Source of the DNA: Ulva prolifera | Taxonomy: Eukaryota > Chlorophyta > Ulvophyceae > Ulvales > Ulvaceae | DNA length: 64,000 nt | Reading direction: 5' to 3' | NCBI GenBank assembly: GCA_023078555.1 | Contig: JALAAN010000014.1 | Coordinates: forward strand, 2,501-66,500 | Part shown: in pieces, positions 30,341-46,137 of the stretch | How positions within the stretch are numbered: the first letter of the stretch is position 1 | Layout: each line of letters begins with the position of its first letter | Translations under genes and position numbers: made by a program | The notes under the pieces: generated by a model | What the model saw: the letters and a program-made list of their open reading frames with translations, nothing else | Told to the model about the DNA's origin: nothing | Database searches by the model: none

Positions 30341-33300
30341 TCAACTGCTTCACAAGCACACTGGTGTATACCTTGGCCAATTAAATGCACAAATGACGAT
30401 AGCTGAGTCGCCACGGATGCACGCAATGCACTCATCTACTGACTCACGCGTAAACCTGTCCTCATGTGCAGTCACCAGGAGTCGTGCACACAAGGTCATC
30501 CTTCAAATGTCAACCAAATTAACAGTTCAGTGCATGTGCTCAATATCGCACCTGCGCTGCGGTGCAGTGTGCCCGGCACAGTCACCAACACGATCGCGTC
30601 CAGAGCTGTGCCACTGTCCTTTGAACTCGACAAGCACGTGATGCATAGTCCGTCGACAAGCCGATCTGGCGGCGGTGTCTTCTTGCACGCGGGCGCGTTG
30701 CGGCAACGCGCGCGACCGGGCGGCGGAGCCGTCAGGCATTCAAATACTGCAGCATCAGCAGGTCTGCGCGAGAGCAGCCCGGCTTGAGCTTGCACCACCG
30801 TGTGCGGGGGCTGGCACCGACTGTCCCTGCACTGCCGCGACGGGCATGCATTCTCCGATGAGGGCGACCCCATCACCATCACAGTCCGATTCGGTGTAGG
30901 CGCCGTAATCGTCACCCATGAGTGCATCGTCGCTGTCACCCGTGTCGACAGCGCAAGGAGGCTGATCAGCATCGACGGCTTCAGACTCCGCGCCAGTGTC
31001 TGAGGAACACAGCATGCATTGCCGAAATCTTCCTCATCACTGTACAACTGAACGCTCCCTGCGGGCGAGGACTCATCCTTCCGCTCGGCAATGCGAGCCT
31101 TCTCGGCTGCCTGCTGGTGGTTCGCATGTACAGCACAACAGCGGGCGCATACATAGCTGCCTCGCACTAGGCCCACCCCCTCGATGGAGCAGACCCGCTT
31201 GCACTTGGGGCAATACCACGTTGTGGCGTCGCTTGTTGTATCGCACACCCTCAGCACCACTGCATGGCAGTGCTGCTTGGCGCTGCACATGCAGCTGTCA
31301 TGCGTCAACGAGATTTTATTCTTGCAACGGCCCTTCACACTATCGATGTAATGGCATCGTGTGACCTCAGATTTGTCCCGCATGTCGCACGTGGGCAGCC
31401 CAAGGGCGCGTGCGAAATCTCGAGCCGGCAGGAGTGCGAGGGCCGGGTCAGACCGGAGACGCTCGAGGACGAGTCTCAGGTCCTTGTCTCCCGCAATCTG
31501 AGCCTTCGACCCCGATCCCCACGTAACACGCATCTCAACCCGCACGTGCCGTCTGCCTCCAACAGCTTCACGTCCGTCCAGCGCTGACACCCACGACAAT
31601 AGTACACGACTGTCGCATCCCACCCGTCTTGACTTTGTCGGAACAACACATCATCAATGTGAGGATAACACACCCTTGACTTCGTGGGCCCGACACTGTT
31701 GGTGCAACCGGCAACATGGCACTCGTCCGCCCGAGTCGGCCACATGTTGAATGCAGTGTCCTTACTGGCACGCGACTTGGGGGCATAGAAAAGCAGCCAC
31801 TCCATGCCGTCAGACATGTCAGGCAAGATCTGGTGCACAGTGGTCAAGCCGTCGGGCGTTTGTGTGCCATGCTGCACTTGCCGCACGGGAGCTCGCTTAG
31901 GACCGCCGCCTTCAGCGCAACCATTGCAAATGCTTCGCGCAGTCGTGCCGTCGGCCCGTGTTACCCACGCGTCCGGGCTCTTCCACAGCGCGCAACGATT
32001 GCAGAACATTCTCTCAAATGTAACATGCGCATTTGTATGGTGGATGACACAGCTCCGGTGATAGGGGCACACTCGGGAGGGGTGCCGGTGGTTGCTAGGT
32101 GTCATCGAACCCCCCGGGCAAGCCTCGTATGCCTCCGTCTTCTTGTCCCACACATACACAGCGCATTGCGCGCCGGTCAGCTTCCCCGGCCAGGCGCGCC
32201 AGCTGGCATCCGTGCGGTGATCATCACCGGTGCACGTGCGGGTGGACGAGGCAATGCTGCCTGCACTCGCTCGTCCTGCACCTGCCGCGGGGCGTCCATC
32301 TCCAGGCACACGCAGCATTGGCGCTTCCAGTTGCGCGAGTCCTGCGCGAAAAGGCCCTCTACCTTCAGGTAGAAGCAGCGGCTGCAGCTGACAGCAGCAA
32401 CCCCATTAGCATCGATCAGGCGTGGGATCTGCAAAAAAAACATCCCTTGTCAATTAACAAGCAAATCTTAGGAAGAAACACTCACGTGCCAATTTGAAAC
32501 TCACAACACATGCAAGGCAATCTATTTATGCATGTACTGCAACTGAATCGACAACACTACCCCGTGTGGAATGGAATAGCAAGGCATGTGGACTTAGGGC
32601 AGACACGCATGGAAATAGCACCTTCACATGCTTTGGGCAGAGGCCGGTCTTCTGGTTTTCTAGCAGCACACTGCAAGAGGTGACATCACAATGCGTCAAA
32701 TCGCGTTTGTGCAAATTGGCAGAGCCAGCGACTAGAGTCTCGAGCCGTGGCTCAGTCACCGCCACCCCGTAAAATGCCTCATCCACCGGCGGCAACACTG
32801 CCTTCCGGCCAAGCATCGTTGCGCCTGTCCTGTGAATGTTGCAAACAGTGGCAAATCCGGTGAAATTCCCGATGTCCAGAACCTTCTTGCACGCTGTATT
32901 CTTGCAGTACCGCCCAAAGCCAGCGGTCCGCGTACCACGGAAATCTTCAATTAGAAGAAGCGGCTTCCGAAGGTGGCGAGGGCACAGATGCATCTGATTG
33001 CTGACCCCCCCCACGGTATCCGCAAGGCACAGCTCGTCTGCACCCGTCGCCCCCGCTGCCGATTTCTTGGAGTCAACAGCGAGGCACTTGCCCTGAAGCG
33101 GTATGTCCGGATTTGCCACCTCAGCGACTTGTAGCTTCGCACCACCACCGGCACCGGTGCTCTTTCTACAACAACATGCGGGCTGTGAGAAACAAATTTT
33201 CGGTGGAGCATCAACATAATCTTGTGCCATGTAGACAGCCGACTCACCAACAGACCTAGCCCTCAAGGGAAAACACAAGTGTTGTTGCGGTCGCACCCAA

Positions 33301-36300
33301 GCGCAGATACTGCAGCATTTGCTCCAAACTGTCGTTGCCCTGCCGTATTTGGCGAATGACACCCATGAACCCCGCACCGCCCGCGGTCCAGATCCAGTCC
33401 CGCATGTTCAGCGTCGGCGGCCTCTGTACCGGGATGCTGAAGTGCTGCAAAGTCGCCTTGCGGTGGACAAGGATCGCATTGAGGCCCTCCGTGGTCACCT
33501 GCATGCCAACATCTTGAATGTGTGAACACTACCATTCAATCACGTGTGGCCATGATGCGGCTCTCCATTTTCTATGCATCTGTGACGAGGGCGACTCGGG
33601 TGCAGCTCAAACCCACCATGCATGTGTAAAAAGGTCGCGAAACGGATACACCAACCCAACAAGCAAGGTTGGCTGTCTCAAATCGACACATGCATTGCCA
33701 CAATGCAACATTGCCAACCGCTGGATGCACATATGCATATGCGGCATGCACCAATATAGGAGCTACCGAACATGAGTAGGCGGTAACACGAACCTCCACC
33801 TCAACAGTGCCGACACGAAGTTTTGTCAGCCGCTTCCGCCGCATTGCATCCGAATTGTATAAGCACTCGCGTTTCCGCATGCGCTCCAACAGGAAATCTC
33901 CCTCTTGTCCGAAGAGCTCAGCATTGGACATCTCTTGACCAAATCGGCAGAGATCGACGTCTTCGGCAATGTCCTCAACAGTGCAACCCTCTGTCTGAGC
34001 ATCGCGATCTTCAAGGTGGTCACACACGTCGGCCACGACCCTCTCGCCAACCGATCGCATGGCCTCCAGCGGAGATGAGATCTTGCTGCCGCTAGCCGTG
34101 CTAAGCATGCTTCGCAAGTCCACACCATGATCCCCACCTGCAGCCTCCAACTCGTGCAACCATGCCGTCTGCACCTCGTCGCCAATCTGTAGCATGGTGC
34201 AAAAGGCCTTCACCTCCGCTGCACAGTTATCAATCGCGATTAGCATCACGTGTGGCCATGTGGAAACGATTGGAGCAGCATGCAGACAACACAGTGGGTG
34301 CAAATATGCGCATGTCGGCCGAGTTCCCAAACGTACAACTGTCAAACATGCGCATATAAGGTTTGATTGATTGACAACGTTATTCGGGGGGCAATTGGCT
34401 TATGTTTCGCACAATGCCCCACCGAGCAGCGGGTACCGACACAGTCATACGTGCGCTGTAAACAATGCGCATGTGAACAATAAGTTTTAGCGGTGAATAA
34501 CTTCCACATTAACGCTGATCACATGATGGTGCTATGAGCAGTGCCTGGACGGGACGGTAGGGTGCACGATGCGGCATCAACAGGGCCAAAAGTGGAACTG
34601 TTGATGGGCATCGTGGGCTAGTGTCTCGTGCGTGATTCTGCAAGCCACCTACGCATTTACACAGACCAAAACCGAATCTCCTTCAAATCAACATCATACA
34701 TACACACGATCACACCACGATAGCGGCGACACCTCTACCCGCGAACGCACAGTCAACGAACGGGCAGCAGCCCGATTCATTTATGGGTCAAAAGCAGCGG
34801 TGGCATAACAGAAACATAATTAGGCGGAAAATGGGGGAATGACCAATAGCGGATTTACACGCGGCGATACAAGCGGGCCACTGATATGCACATGCGTTTT
34901 ACGCGCGACGACCAATGTAGGCGCAATTGGCCAACCCTTCACACAAAATTTGCAGCGCCCAATCCCAAAATCACGAGACAACACCACCAATGTCCCCCTG
35001 CCTAGAGTGGTGCGACCGTCACGGAAATCTTAGCTACAAATGGTTCACACATCCGATGGTCCACACAGAGACCTTCGCATCGCAATCACGTAAGTGCCCG
35101 TCGTGACACAGCCACAACAAATTTCATTGAGCCGCGTCGACCGCCGACGGTGTTTGCAAACTTGCCACAACACGCTTGCATGGGCAGAAAGTGGACGGTG
35201 AACAACGATTCAAAGGAAATGCATAACAACGATGATCATAAGGCCGAGTGAACAGTTGACGTCTGTGGCTCGTGCAAACTGTGATATCGGAACATGCACT
35301 TTGCAAAATAGGCACATGACAGATATTTTGTAAGACGTGCTAGTGTTCTTACCTGCACTGTCCTCGCTGGGCTTGTATTTGTCCTCACCCCACAGATGGA
35401 GTGGCCCGGGCCCGCGCGGGTGCATCTTGCGGATCAATGTCCACCCGTATGCGGCAACAGCACTCTCGCCAGCGGTCTGATGAACACTCATGCTGGCGTC
35501 TAGGAGAGCTCGACCATGCATGTCAGCAGCTCGCAACTGCCGCGTGCCCTCTACACTCTGTAGGAACAAGTTCCCAACGGCCGCATGTAGATACACCGCC
35601 AACGCATACGGGTTTTCATCCCGCTGCACGCGTAAGGCCTTGAATGCAGCGGTTTTGACAAGGTTCTTCATCGCCGATGGCACACCAAGGTCAGACAGGG
35701 CCTGCATCATGTGTGATGTCATGTATTTGCCATTATACATCAACAGCATGGCCAGCACATGGTATCATGTCAACATAAATCACAATCACACAGGGCAGTC
35801 GCCTTTCCGACAAGTGCAGATCACATGAGACGCACCAAATCTCCAAACAATGCGTTGAGGAACGCAGGGTGGAGGTAATCTGTTTGATATGTGTTGCAAT
35901 TGGTCGACCATTGGCCACCGACAGCAATCGCCGTTCTGTTCTCGTGGCCATTGTGGTGAAGGTGCCCTTGTATAACGCGCCCAAACACCATCCCCGTCCG
36001 CATCTCACGTGACAATGCATGAATGTCAGTCGAGGCAAGGAATCGCGCCAAGAGGGCAGACATGGCGTATGGCGCCATGGGGATGAATCGTAGTGGCACC
36101 ATGCCGTGGTAGCGACAGAAGCAGAACCTGCATACAACAAGCTCATGCATCAACCTTGCGGGTGAACAAACAGACCCATGACAAAAATTCTATACCCCAT
36201 CATGGGAAGCACAGCAACCGGAATGGTGGACATGTGAATTGATACATGGATTTCAAGTATGGAGAAGCCACGCACATATCGTCGACAGCCGCTGGAGTGG

Positions 36301-39300
36301 GGTCCCCGAACTTGGTGAGCGTACGCCTTCTGATCAGATGACTCAATTTGAATGGCTCTCCAATCGGCAGGCCCGCAAGATCTGCCACATCGACAACCCT
36401 CTGGTGAATTGCGATTGACAACAAATGCTCCCCAGCCGAACCAAGGCTGCTGTTCCAATCGGCTCCTTCAATGTTGAGAGCTGCGGTACTGTCCACCACA
36501 ATGTTCTTGACGCCGAACACATTAGGGGCCTTGTCCCATGCGATCGCAAACTCACATGTAAATGTTACCTGTTCACGAAACCCTGAGTCAGCTCTCGATG
36601 ACGCACCACGCCATTCCGATACTGTGGCGGAGAGGTGCATGCATGGTGCGCGAGCATGCGAATGTTGCAGGCATAACGCGCATGCATGCGGATGATGCTG
36701 CAACCATCGACCACAAGACACATGCATGCAAGGTTGGAGACACGTCAATGAGGCAAACCCACCTGTGTGGTTCGAGTCGCCTCGTCCACGTAGTAGGTTG
36801 GGACGAAATGGATATGGCCCCACCGCAACGCCACAAAGACCGGGTTCCGAGCTCCAGAAAGCATCTTCAAGAATGCCGTCACCCGCCCGTACATGATGGT
36901 CATCGCGCCACAGTTAGTGGCTTCAGCACAGCTCCGGATCTCGGCGGCTTGCATCGGCTTTGGCTTTAGAGTGTTCATCGCACCATTCGCCTTGAGAGCC
37001 ATCACATACAGCCGCACTTTGATTTGGAATACACGGAACAAATAAGACGCCTCCCGATGAGCCTGCAGGCAAGCACGCTTCTAAATGCATGTGAGGGGTC
37101 AACAACGCCGCACTCGCGTCACGTAAATGGCCGGGTCCTTGAAGTGTGTACACGACACTTTATGCTGACGTTTGTAATTGCATGCTGCCGCACACTACCA
37201 TATCGATGCATATGGGAAGCATGAACGCACCTTGGCTACAGAAGCTTCGCTGCGAAACAGCTCCCATTGCCCCTCCCAATACGCATCCACAAGGACCGTG
37301 AGAATGTACTTGTACAAGGCGAGTGTATTGAAACTACCTATGTGACCGGCCCATGTCAGCAGCGTCAAGGTGTGGCCAAACACACGCCCGGGACACTTTC
37401 TGAATGACTCCACGACGGCCCCCATTGGCACCTCCCCTGCACTGTTGCATGATTTCTTCATGTCATTTAAGATCTCAGCCGGGGGGCGCGGTTGGGATCT
37501 CCTCGAGGGTCAAATGCTGGATCGTCCACAGCTGACACCAGCGCTGCCAGATAGCCACGCGCGAATGTCAACGCTACACTCGCAGATTTCTTCTGGCCTT
37601 CCACACCACGGCATGGTATGCATTTGTACCAGTTGGCATCTGTGTCATCCCAGACGGCTAACGGGTGTGACGCCAAGTTCCGCACTTGCATCTCATGGCG
37701 CGGCATGACAACATCATGGTGAGCCATTGCAGATGCGTCCATGATGCTGCACTTGACTCTGCACACCGTGTCGACACATGTTTGCGGTTTTGCCCTGTGG
37801 CCATAACTGATACTAAGCATGTGAGGAATGGAATGCTAACGGATGCGTTCGGCCACAACAGACATACGCTAGTCACCGCACAGTATCAGCATTGTTACTC
37901 ACATGTACATGCAGTATGCAGCTTTGCCGCAGTTCAAGTATGTGGCGTTGTTGGTGACAAATAACACTTTATGATGCGTGCATGCATGTGTCGGGATCCC
38001 GCACAAGTGACACAACACAAGACCGCTGTGGGGTCCGCGGAACAGGCCATAGACGCACATGGGATTCAGCGGGGGCAACATGGAATACACACCTCGCGTA
38101 TCGCTCTGGATTGTCGAGCAAATCTCCAAGGCGGTGCAGCTCCGCAACCTCATCACCATGCGAGTGCTCGCGTACAGTCACAACGCCGCAGTCGCCGTCG
38201 GCAGGCTCCGCCGCCCGGGTGGGCGATGCGCACACAATAACTGAATCAGACTCCGACGGTGTGTACGACGGGTCTTCTACACCCTCGATGTCCTCATCAC
38301 TGGAGTTGAAGAATGAAAAACTCTCACACTCTGCCTTGCCATCATCACTGCCTGGCACACCGTCACCACGTGCCGGTGAGGCTCGCATCAGTTGCGGTGT
38401 AGGGGCAGCACCACCACTGCCTCTGTGTGCAGCACTCGCCCGCTCACACACACCTGTCACGGGTGGCACCTGCTCGGGTCTAATGACAGAATCACGACGG
38501 CAAAGCGCGGCCGCAAAGTCCGGCTCCGGGGCAGCAACATCACCCTGCCCACAGGTAGCGCTGCTGTCAGCCGGTGCCGCTTCGCCGCCACAAACCCCAA
38601 CCTCAGGTCGCTGCGCAGCGACCCCGCTGAGCCACTGCGTGAAAGACTTTTGAGGCTCGCGTGCGCCTCCCTCAGCAAAATCCACCAACCGCGCAGGTGT
38701 ACCCCGGTTGGAGGCATCTGGCAAGGGCGCATCGTCGTCAGAATCATCAAGAACGGCCCTGGACAGAGACACAGCACCTCTGCTGTGTTTAGGGCGGTGC
38801 GAGGCACTGCGCCCCACATGCCACGTCTTCCTAGCAGCGGGGCGCACACCAGCGCTGATCCATGATACATCAAGCCCACGGATGCAGTTGGCTGCACCAG
38901 GACCCCCCGTGAAGGGCGAACCTCAGCGGCGGAGTCTGCAACGGTGGTATTACCCACATTGGGAGCTGCCATAGGACAGCCACCTTCAGGGGCCACTGCA
39001 GCTGCAGCATCGACAGCCGCGCCCCCACCCGCCGCCTTCCCTACGACTGCGCACACGCTGTCAGCTGCCTCCTCACGCACACGCTTCTTCACTACAGACC
39101 TGGCACCAGACATCATACGAAACTGCCGCGATGTCCGAAGACGCAATGCAGCTGCTGCAATCTGCTTCGACTTGGCTGATGGGCTGGCCACCGCGGCCGG
39201 CCGGTTTGAAACCGCCTCAGCTGAGCCCAACCCCGCCGCGCCGCCGCTGCCCCGTTCACTACCAGCCTCCACACCTCCACCGGGATCAGGCAGCATGGTT

Positions 39301-40481
39301 CCAGAACCACCTCCCCGCAGCCTCAGCCCCACGCTGGTGTGTGCCAAGGTCAACTCTGCAACCAGTTGTGGGTCTGCGGCATGTGCAGCACCCGCAGCAC
39401 CTGTGGCCACTACTGCTGCGCCCGCTGCAGCCAAACCGGTAAAACTCACACCATGCGCAGCCGCAGCAACACCTGCAGCCGCGGCTACATCTACAGCGGG
39501 CACATCATTTGGATGCGCAATAGAGTCAAACCCCACGCATCCCACGGCACTGGACACCACTGCCCCGAACTCAGGACACATGGCTCCTGTGGGCTCGGCT
39601 CTTTGCTCTATCAGCACATTCACATCACGGGCACCCTCAACCGTAGCAGCAGCAAATGTGGACACAGACATTGGAGCCGCTGCGTGCACAACCCGCACCA
39701 CGCTTTGGGTTACGCCCTGAACCTCTGCCGCGCCCACTGACAGCACCGCAACTGAAGCGGACGGTTTTGCAGCCACAGTCGCTGCCCTTGGAGCATGTGA
39801 TGCCGCGACTGCGCTGCCATGTGATGCCGGCGCAACAAAGCACGTGGCCGCTGCATCCAAACCAACTGCAGCCGTGCTGCAAGCAACAGAACGCGGCCAA
39901 CCCGTGCGCTCTCCAGCCTGGATGCTGAGCTCGAGGCTGGCTCAACCATGGCACGTTGCAGCAGCGATTGGACACAGCGCATGATGCAGGCACCGAGGTG
40001 CATGCCCGCGGTGATGCGCCCCGGCTTCACTTGCCCCACAGGTTCATGAGCGGGCACCACGAGGGCTGTGCTTGCCACCGCATGCATGCCCGCCGTTGCC
40101 GGCGCAAGACCCTCGCACCATGCAAGGCCATACTCTGACTGCCGCACAACGACACTCCCCAACGGACTCGAACCCGTCACACACACACGCGTTGGTGTGG
40201 GTCTGGTGGACGCACGTGTGGCTGCTTCGCGATTCCGCTCTGGATTCAATAGCCATGCGCGAGGCGGCAGTGACACGATCCTCCAGCGCTGCTGACTCTA
40301 AAGCGGCAGCTCCAGCCCCTGTGTTCGCCGGCAGGCTCATCATGGTGACGCGCTGTTCGCGCCACCAGTTGCGCTGCCCTGCGCTGAGGTGGCCCCGAGC
40401 AACGTTGGCGCACTCCTCCTGCCGCCACAGCTGCCGTGTCCGAGGATGGTGCATCCGCCTGCCTTGGACAAAATGTGCCAT
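30341..40481 (-). pseudogene. helicase-element gene copy B, 3' truncated and frameshifted
   Basis: Contains exons 1-10 in the same order: 40481-38093, 37746-37231, 37062-36763, 36568-36276, 36127-35836, 35701-35353, 34218-33794, 33498-33297, 33165-32622, 32428-30552. It ends in intron 10, next to the exon 11 acceptor, so the basic linker and the whole helicase are absent. Exons 3-8 have exactly the expected lengths, and exon 3 lacks the extra C of copy A. Exon 1 has several indels (for example +1 at about 40262 and -4 at about 39875); exon 2 has -1, exon 9 has -1 (about 33123), and exon 10 totals -5 (about 30764, 31006, 31512, 32192). It cannot encode the full protein as assembled. Confidence 0.7.
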
Positions 40482-40846
40482 CGCCCTGCGCACCAACTGT
40501 CCAACGTCAGCGCTGCGCCGCAAAACAGCACATCATGCATGAAGCATGCATGAGAACAATGCGTACCGCCTCACTCTGGGCGTCCCGTGCCAGCGTACAC
40601 TCCACTGGACATCATCGATGCTAGGCGCCGAGACCTCCACAGTCAGCTTTGCCGCCCTAGCTGGCATGGCCTCATCAGGAAACCTGTGCACCACAGGCAG
40701 ACTTACAAAACAGTGAGTGCACCACTGGCATGTTTAGCATGGCGACGGGAAGAGTGCTGCAACAGACCAACGGAGATATCTCAAAACCCATCGTACCTCA
40801 ACACCACGCACACATGGCCACACTACAGCAGAGTATCAAACTACAG

Positions 40847-41529
<683 letters not shown>

Positions 41530-41546
41530 CGCGTGCGTGGGGGCGT

Positions 41547-41895
41547 CGCGCGCGATGCGTGCGCACCGCGCGTGTGCGTTTGCGTGCGCATGGCTGTGGC
41601 CGGAGCGGGTGCGGCCGCACCCGCGATCACACGCCGTTGCGTGGTGGGACATGCGATGACGGGATGCCATGCATGATGCTCCTGCTTATGGCAGAGCATG
41701 TGAGAGGCAGCGAAGGTTTCCCGCGATGCGTGCGCACGCGCGCGTGTGCGTTTGCGTGCGCATGGCTGTGGCCAGAGCGGGTGCGGCCGCACCCGCAATC
41801 ACACGCCGCTGCGGTGGTGGGACATGCGTTGACGGGATGCTATGCATGATGCTCCTGCTTATGGCAGAGCATGCAAGAGGCAGCGCAGGTTTCCT
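41547..41895. repeat. 172-bp tandem duplication, copy B
   Basis: The counterpart of 26338-26683, two units after the TG tract. One C is missing in the GCGCACCGCGCG of its first unit. Confidence 0.75.
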
Positions 41896-42462
41896 GTGCG
41901 GGTGTCCACATCGACTGCACAATGGATGCGACAATTTGTGAGCTGGAACACACCTCGGGGGCATCTGTGGGCATCCTCGTCGTTCACGCTTGCGCCTACG
42001 TCGGCAGCCCTGAACGAGCGCCTGGCACGATGCTCCATACCCCCGCACCGGATCAGGAAACGACTCATGCGCATGCATGACACCTACCGTCCTCCTCTCC
42101 TGAATGCATAACACGGGTACAGCTCAGCAGAGGGGGTGTACTGACGATGTCGCGATGCACAGGCCCGTGTATGCCACCAGTCCAGCCGGGGGTGGTGTTG
42201 TGTGGCTTGCAGCATGCATGCACAGTTTCTGCACAGGCACCTCCAGCCACACAGAACTGGATCCACTCGCACTTCCAGATCCCACCCTGTTCGATCATGC
42301 GTATGCACGCACTTGCACCATATCAGCGCGATCGTCCGACATACCGCCACAACTTCGATGCGCTGCTCTACCATCGCAGCAGCCGTCGTCAGGCTGTCTG
42401 GTGCCGCCATCGCTGCCTGCCCACGTCGTCGCTGATCTGTGTTCGGGTTTCGGTGCGCCCGA

Positions 42463-45400
42463 CCCGGCCCGTGGGTCACTGAGCCTCTGTGCGAGTTTGC
42501 AGGCGTACGCCCACAGCCACGCCAGCTGACAGTCGCACCTATCTCCGACTCAAGCAATAGGCTGCCACGCTCCAGCGATGACAAATATCGACTCTAAATC
42601 AAAGCCTAGACGTGCGTATCTAGAAGCTCATCTCAATTCTACCATGTAAATGTCACAATGCGTGCCAGAGCTCGCCTAACAAGAGGTCGAACAAATCGTA
42701 ACTGACATGCAACTCTGTGTACACGACGTCCGTCTGCTCACGTATTAACCCGCGTGCACAGCTGCTGAGAGACGAATGCACGACTTTCCAGAGTTGCATC
42801 AGTCAACCGATTCATCCTTCGTCGCCTGTCTCCACATGCAGGTACCGGTGTCCAGGCAGTGCAGCCCTCTCGCCACGAAGCCTGCAACTGTATGCATGGC
42901 ACCCGCCGCTGACCAACCCCACATCTGCGCGCCTCGCCCTGAAACTTTCGGCCCAATGGAACCTGCGATATCACAAAAAATCCAGGCTGCTTGTTGGTCC
43001 CGTTGACAGGTTCCGTGTCGATTTTAGCGTTGCCTTATTGCACATGTGATTTGGGATGTGACGTGGTGCATGAGGCGTTCATGCCACATGAGTGCTGCAT
43101 TGCAGCAACCTTGGTGCAGCCACTACCACTTCTACTTATTCTGGGCTGTCAGGAGGGTGATACAGTGGTAGTTACTGCTGCCATGGTGAGGCTTGACACC
43201 AACACTGCAGCGGACGTGAGTGATGCGAAACGATGCTGCTCATAAGTACTGTATACTGCTAGTAGCAGTGCCCGCAGGTGCTGCAATTATGTCTCAAGTG
43301 CGGAACAGCACAGGTCAGATCAGTGCAACCTGAGCAGACTCCCACCGCGCACGACCGCGCAGAAACGACACAGTTCCCAAGAATTCGAAGCTGTTCGGCT
43401 GTGGTGCGACCAATGTGGACAGGTGCCGAAACAGCGCTCGGCTCGTTGGGGTCAACTTGTTACAACATTTGGCTGCAAGGAAAGTTGCCAACATCGATGT
43501 ATCAGCCGGGGTGCTACCCCACCACAGAAACGATCTGCAGAGGCCCGTGACATGCTGGTACCACCGACAGATCTGTCTCTAGAGACAATAGACAAAGTAT
43601 GGCATGCATATAGTCACTGCAACTAAGCCCTGTTATGCACTGGTGGTGAAGTCTGCGTGGGGAATCCCATACGCAGATACTCGGTAGGGCAGACTCGCAG
43701 GTCTGGCGACCACCTCACAGAGAGGCGTAGTTCCAAATCAATCCTTCCTACGTACGGCTGGCGACACATATGCTGGAAGCATATGCCAGCTCGGGCGCGC
43801 GCAGCGAGGTGGGTTCCTTGCCTCCTCCCGGCCGCACCAATCAGGCGCGGCACCCACACACACACATCCACAGGTGCCGGCTGCTGCCACCCCACCCCAA
43901 CATCCACCCTCCACACCGCGGCAGCAGCCATGGACGTCCAAAACTGTCCCACGCGAGCACCCGTCAGCGCGCGTACACGCTGCCCAAACACAAAGTAAAC
44001 CTCGGCACCCGCCTTGGATATCCCCACCCGCACCCACACATCCGGGAGGGCGGATCTCAGCAGCGCGGGAAACATGGCCCCCACCCGCACCGCCGCCACA
44101 ACCTGCTGTTGCATCGCGAAGACGTCGCTGACCCGCTCCGGATGCCGCAGCCCACCGCCAGCCACACGGGCACCGCGGCTGCGGACGCCAGCGTCCATGC
44201 GTGCTGCCCCATCCACATCTGCCATGGGCTCCACGTGCACCCCAGCCACAGAACCACCGACCAGGCCTTCCTGCATGACCAGCACGCGGTGTGACTTCCT
44301 GTGAATTTCAGGTCGCATCACTGTACCGTGGGGAATGACGGTGTGGGTCGAGTGCTGCAGTGCAGGCCAGTGCAAGATTCTCTCGCACGCCCTGCTTCCA
44401 CCCCCTACCACCATGTGCCTGCACGCACATCCGCTGCGCAACTTCGCACCCACCTGTCCTGCCTTCAGACGCTGCCCCGCCGTCATTGCCGCAGCCACCT
44501 CTGCTATCCACACAGCCGAACTATTATTGAAAAGAGCTGCTGCCTGTTCTACCAACGGTGCGTCAGGTCGCCGGACGGTCCTCCTGTCACGATGCACCTA
44601 GTGCACGGTCGAACACAGCTGGCACGGGTGCTGAACAACTGATACACAAGTGTTGCAACAGCGTCATCACACACGCAGTGGCCTATCCCGGATTCCACCC
44701 CCCAAGAAGATGCTGTCAGATGTTGTATGTGCTGCCATGACCAAGGGAGACGGCAGGCTCTAGTGCCCATCCCGATCGGCTGCACATGCATGTGCGTCTC
44801 TCCAGACGGCCCCCAGCCACACGCTGCGCAGCTGCATGCGCCCACCGCTGACAACATATACAGTTGCCGAACACATGTTCGTCGAAATGCCGATAGTCAG
44901 TACGCCTGGTATGTGTGCGCCTGATGTACGTGCGCCTTGAAGGCCAACGTGGCTGTCACGGTGACGACCACTGCCGTGGCCACCCCTCAGCCGCATGCCA
45001 TGTCAAACATCCAGCAACCCCAAGCGCCCGCATCCCTTGTGGTCCAGTTTGCCATGGGCATTCGTACTGCCACATGCCGCTGAATGCCGCTGAGGACGTT
45101 GAGGTGCACGCGATCACTGAGCATACGTTCCCGGTGGCTTGCATGCATGCAAAATTCATGCATGCTTGGAGGATGCCCAGAGAACACCATGCGGGACCTG
45201 TACACAACGCTGTGCCGCACGGTGGCTCAACAGGTGCACGCCGCTGCCCCGCTGATGGCGCGTCATGCGGGGAAGGCAGTTTTGACAGGGCTCGCGGTCC
45301 CGCCCGATGACCCTACGCCGCTCACAGGCCATCTGGCCTGAGCGGCGCAGCCCGCCCGCCTGGCCTGCCTGATGGGGATCGTCGCCGCGTGCGCTCGTGG

Positions 45401-46095
45401 CCCGTCCGCCTTGTGGTGGTTGCGGATCTGGCGGGCCGTGCCTTGCCGCTGTCTTCCCCGTGTGTCTGCATGTGGCCCGCCATTGCGGCGCGACCAGGTA
45501 GGTTGCAATTGCGGCGGGCTGGGCTGGTCTTTGGGGTTGTGGGTCTGTTTCCGCAGGTGGGCGGGGTGGTGCGCTGGAGCTGGGCGCAGAGGGGTTGTGC
45601 TGGAGGAGGCTGGGGCCTCCCCGGGGTGGGGATTGTTGTTGGGGTTTCGCTGTTTCTGTGCTCGGCGGCCTTGGCTGCATGTGCTTTCTGGGCTTTTGTG
45701 CCGGACCGGTGTGGGTGGGGGTGGGCTTGTGGGTGTGCTTGTGGGTGTTGGGTGGGAGGCTTGAGTGTGTTGCTGGGTGGGTGTGGTCGTGTGTGTGGCT
45801 GTGTGGCTGTGGCCAGCGCAAGTGCTGACATTGGGTGGGTGCGAGGAGATTGCTCGGTGTGCAGTTCCCATGATTGCTGCTCGCGGTGCCCTGGGCTGAG
45901 CTGCACATGTGCACCTTCCCAGACACGCACCCCGAAACACCCCGAATTGCATTCCCACTGATGTTGTGTTGCCAGAATTAGCTTCCTCAAGGCCAAATGT
46001 CCAGCATGCTGTATCTCCCAATTCCGCCCAACCAGAGTTCCATACTTACCTCAAGAGATGGCCTCCTGCAAGCAGAGCCTCTCACTTTGCAAACA
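42463..46095 (-). repeat. Q-containing segment R4 of unit B
   Basis: Continuous with the 5' flank of copy B. It is the most diverged of the long Q segments between about 42940 and 43720, then matches R3 closely. The right part (about 45540-45830) is G/T-rich on the plus strand and matches R5 (54770-55040). It is followed by a conserved 150-bp block (about 45945-46095) ending at the poly-C module. That block has a GTAAGTATGG sequence on the minus strand at about 46044-46053 that would be a very good donor. Confidence 0.65.
43623..44583 (-). CDS. gene Q, last two exons, copy R4
   Basis: Exon 44583-44454 (130 nt) and exon 44270-43623 with the same splice sites and phases as R3. Relative to R1 the last exon has lost 12 bp (the AGMW codons after LLRS) and gained 6 bp (HV after AG), both in frame. 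Many changes near the C-terminus are third-position (TATCTGCGT for TATCTGCGG), and the frame ends at about the same place (SPPVHN then stop). As the most diverged copy, it gives the best test of coding. No frameshift is seen. Confidence 0.6.
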
Positions 46096-46106
46096 GCCCC
46101 ACAGCA

Positions 46107-46137
<31 letters not shown>
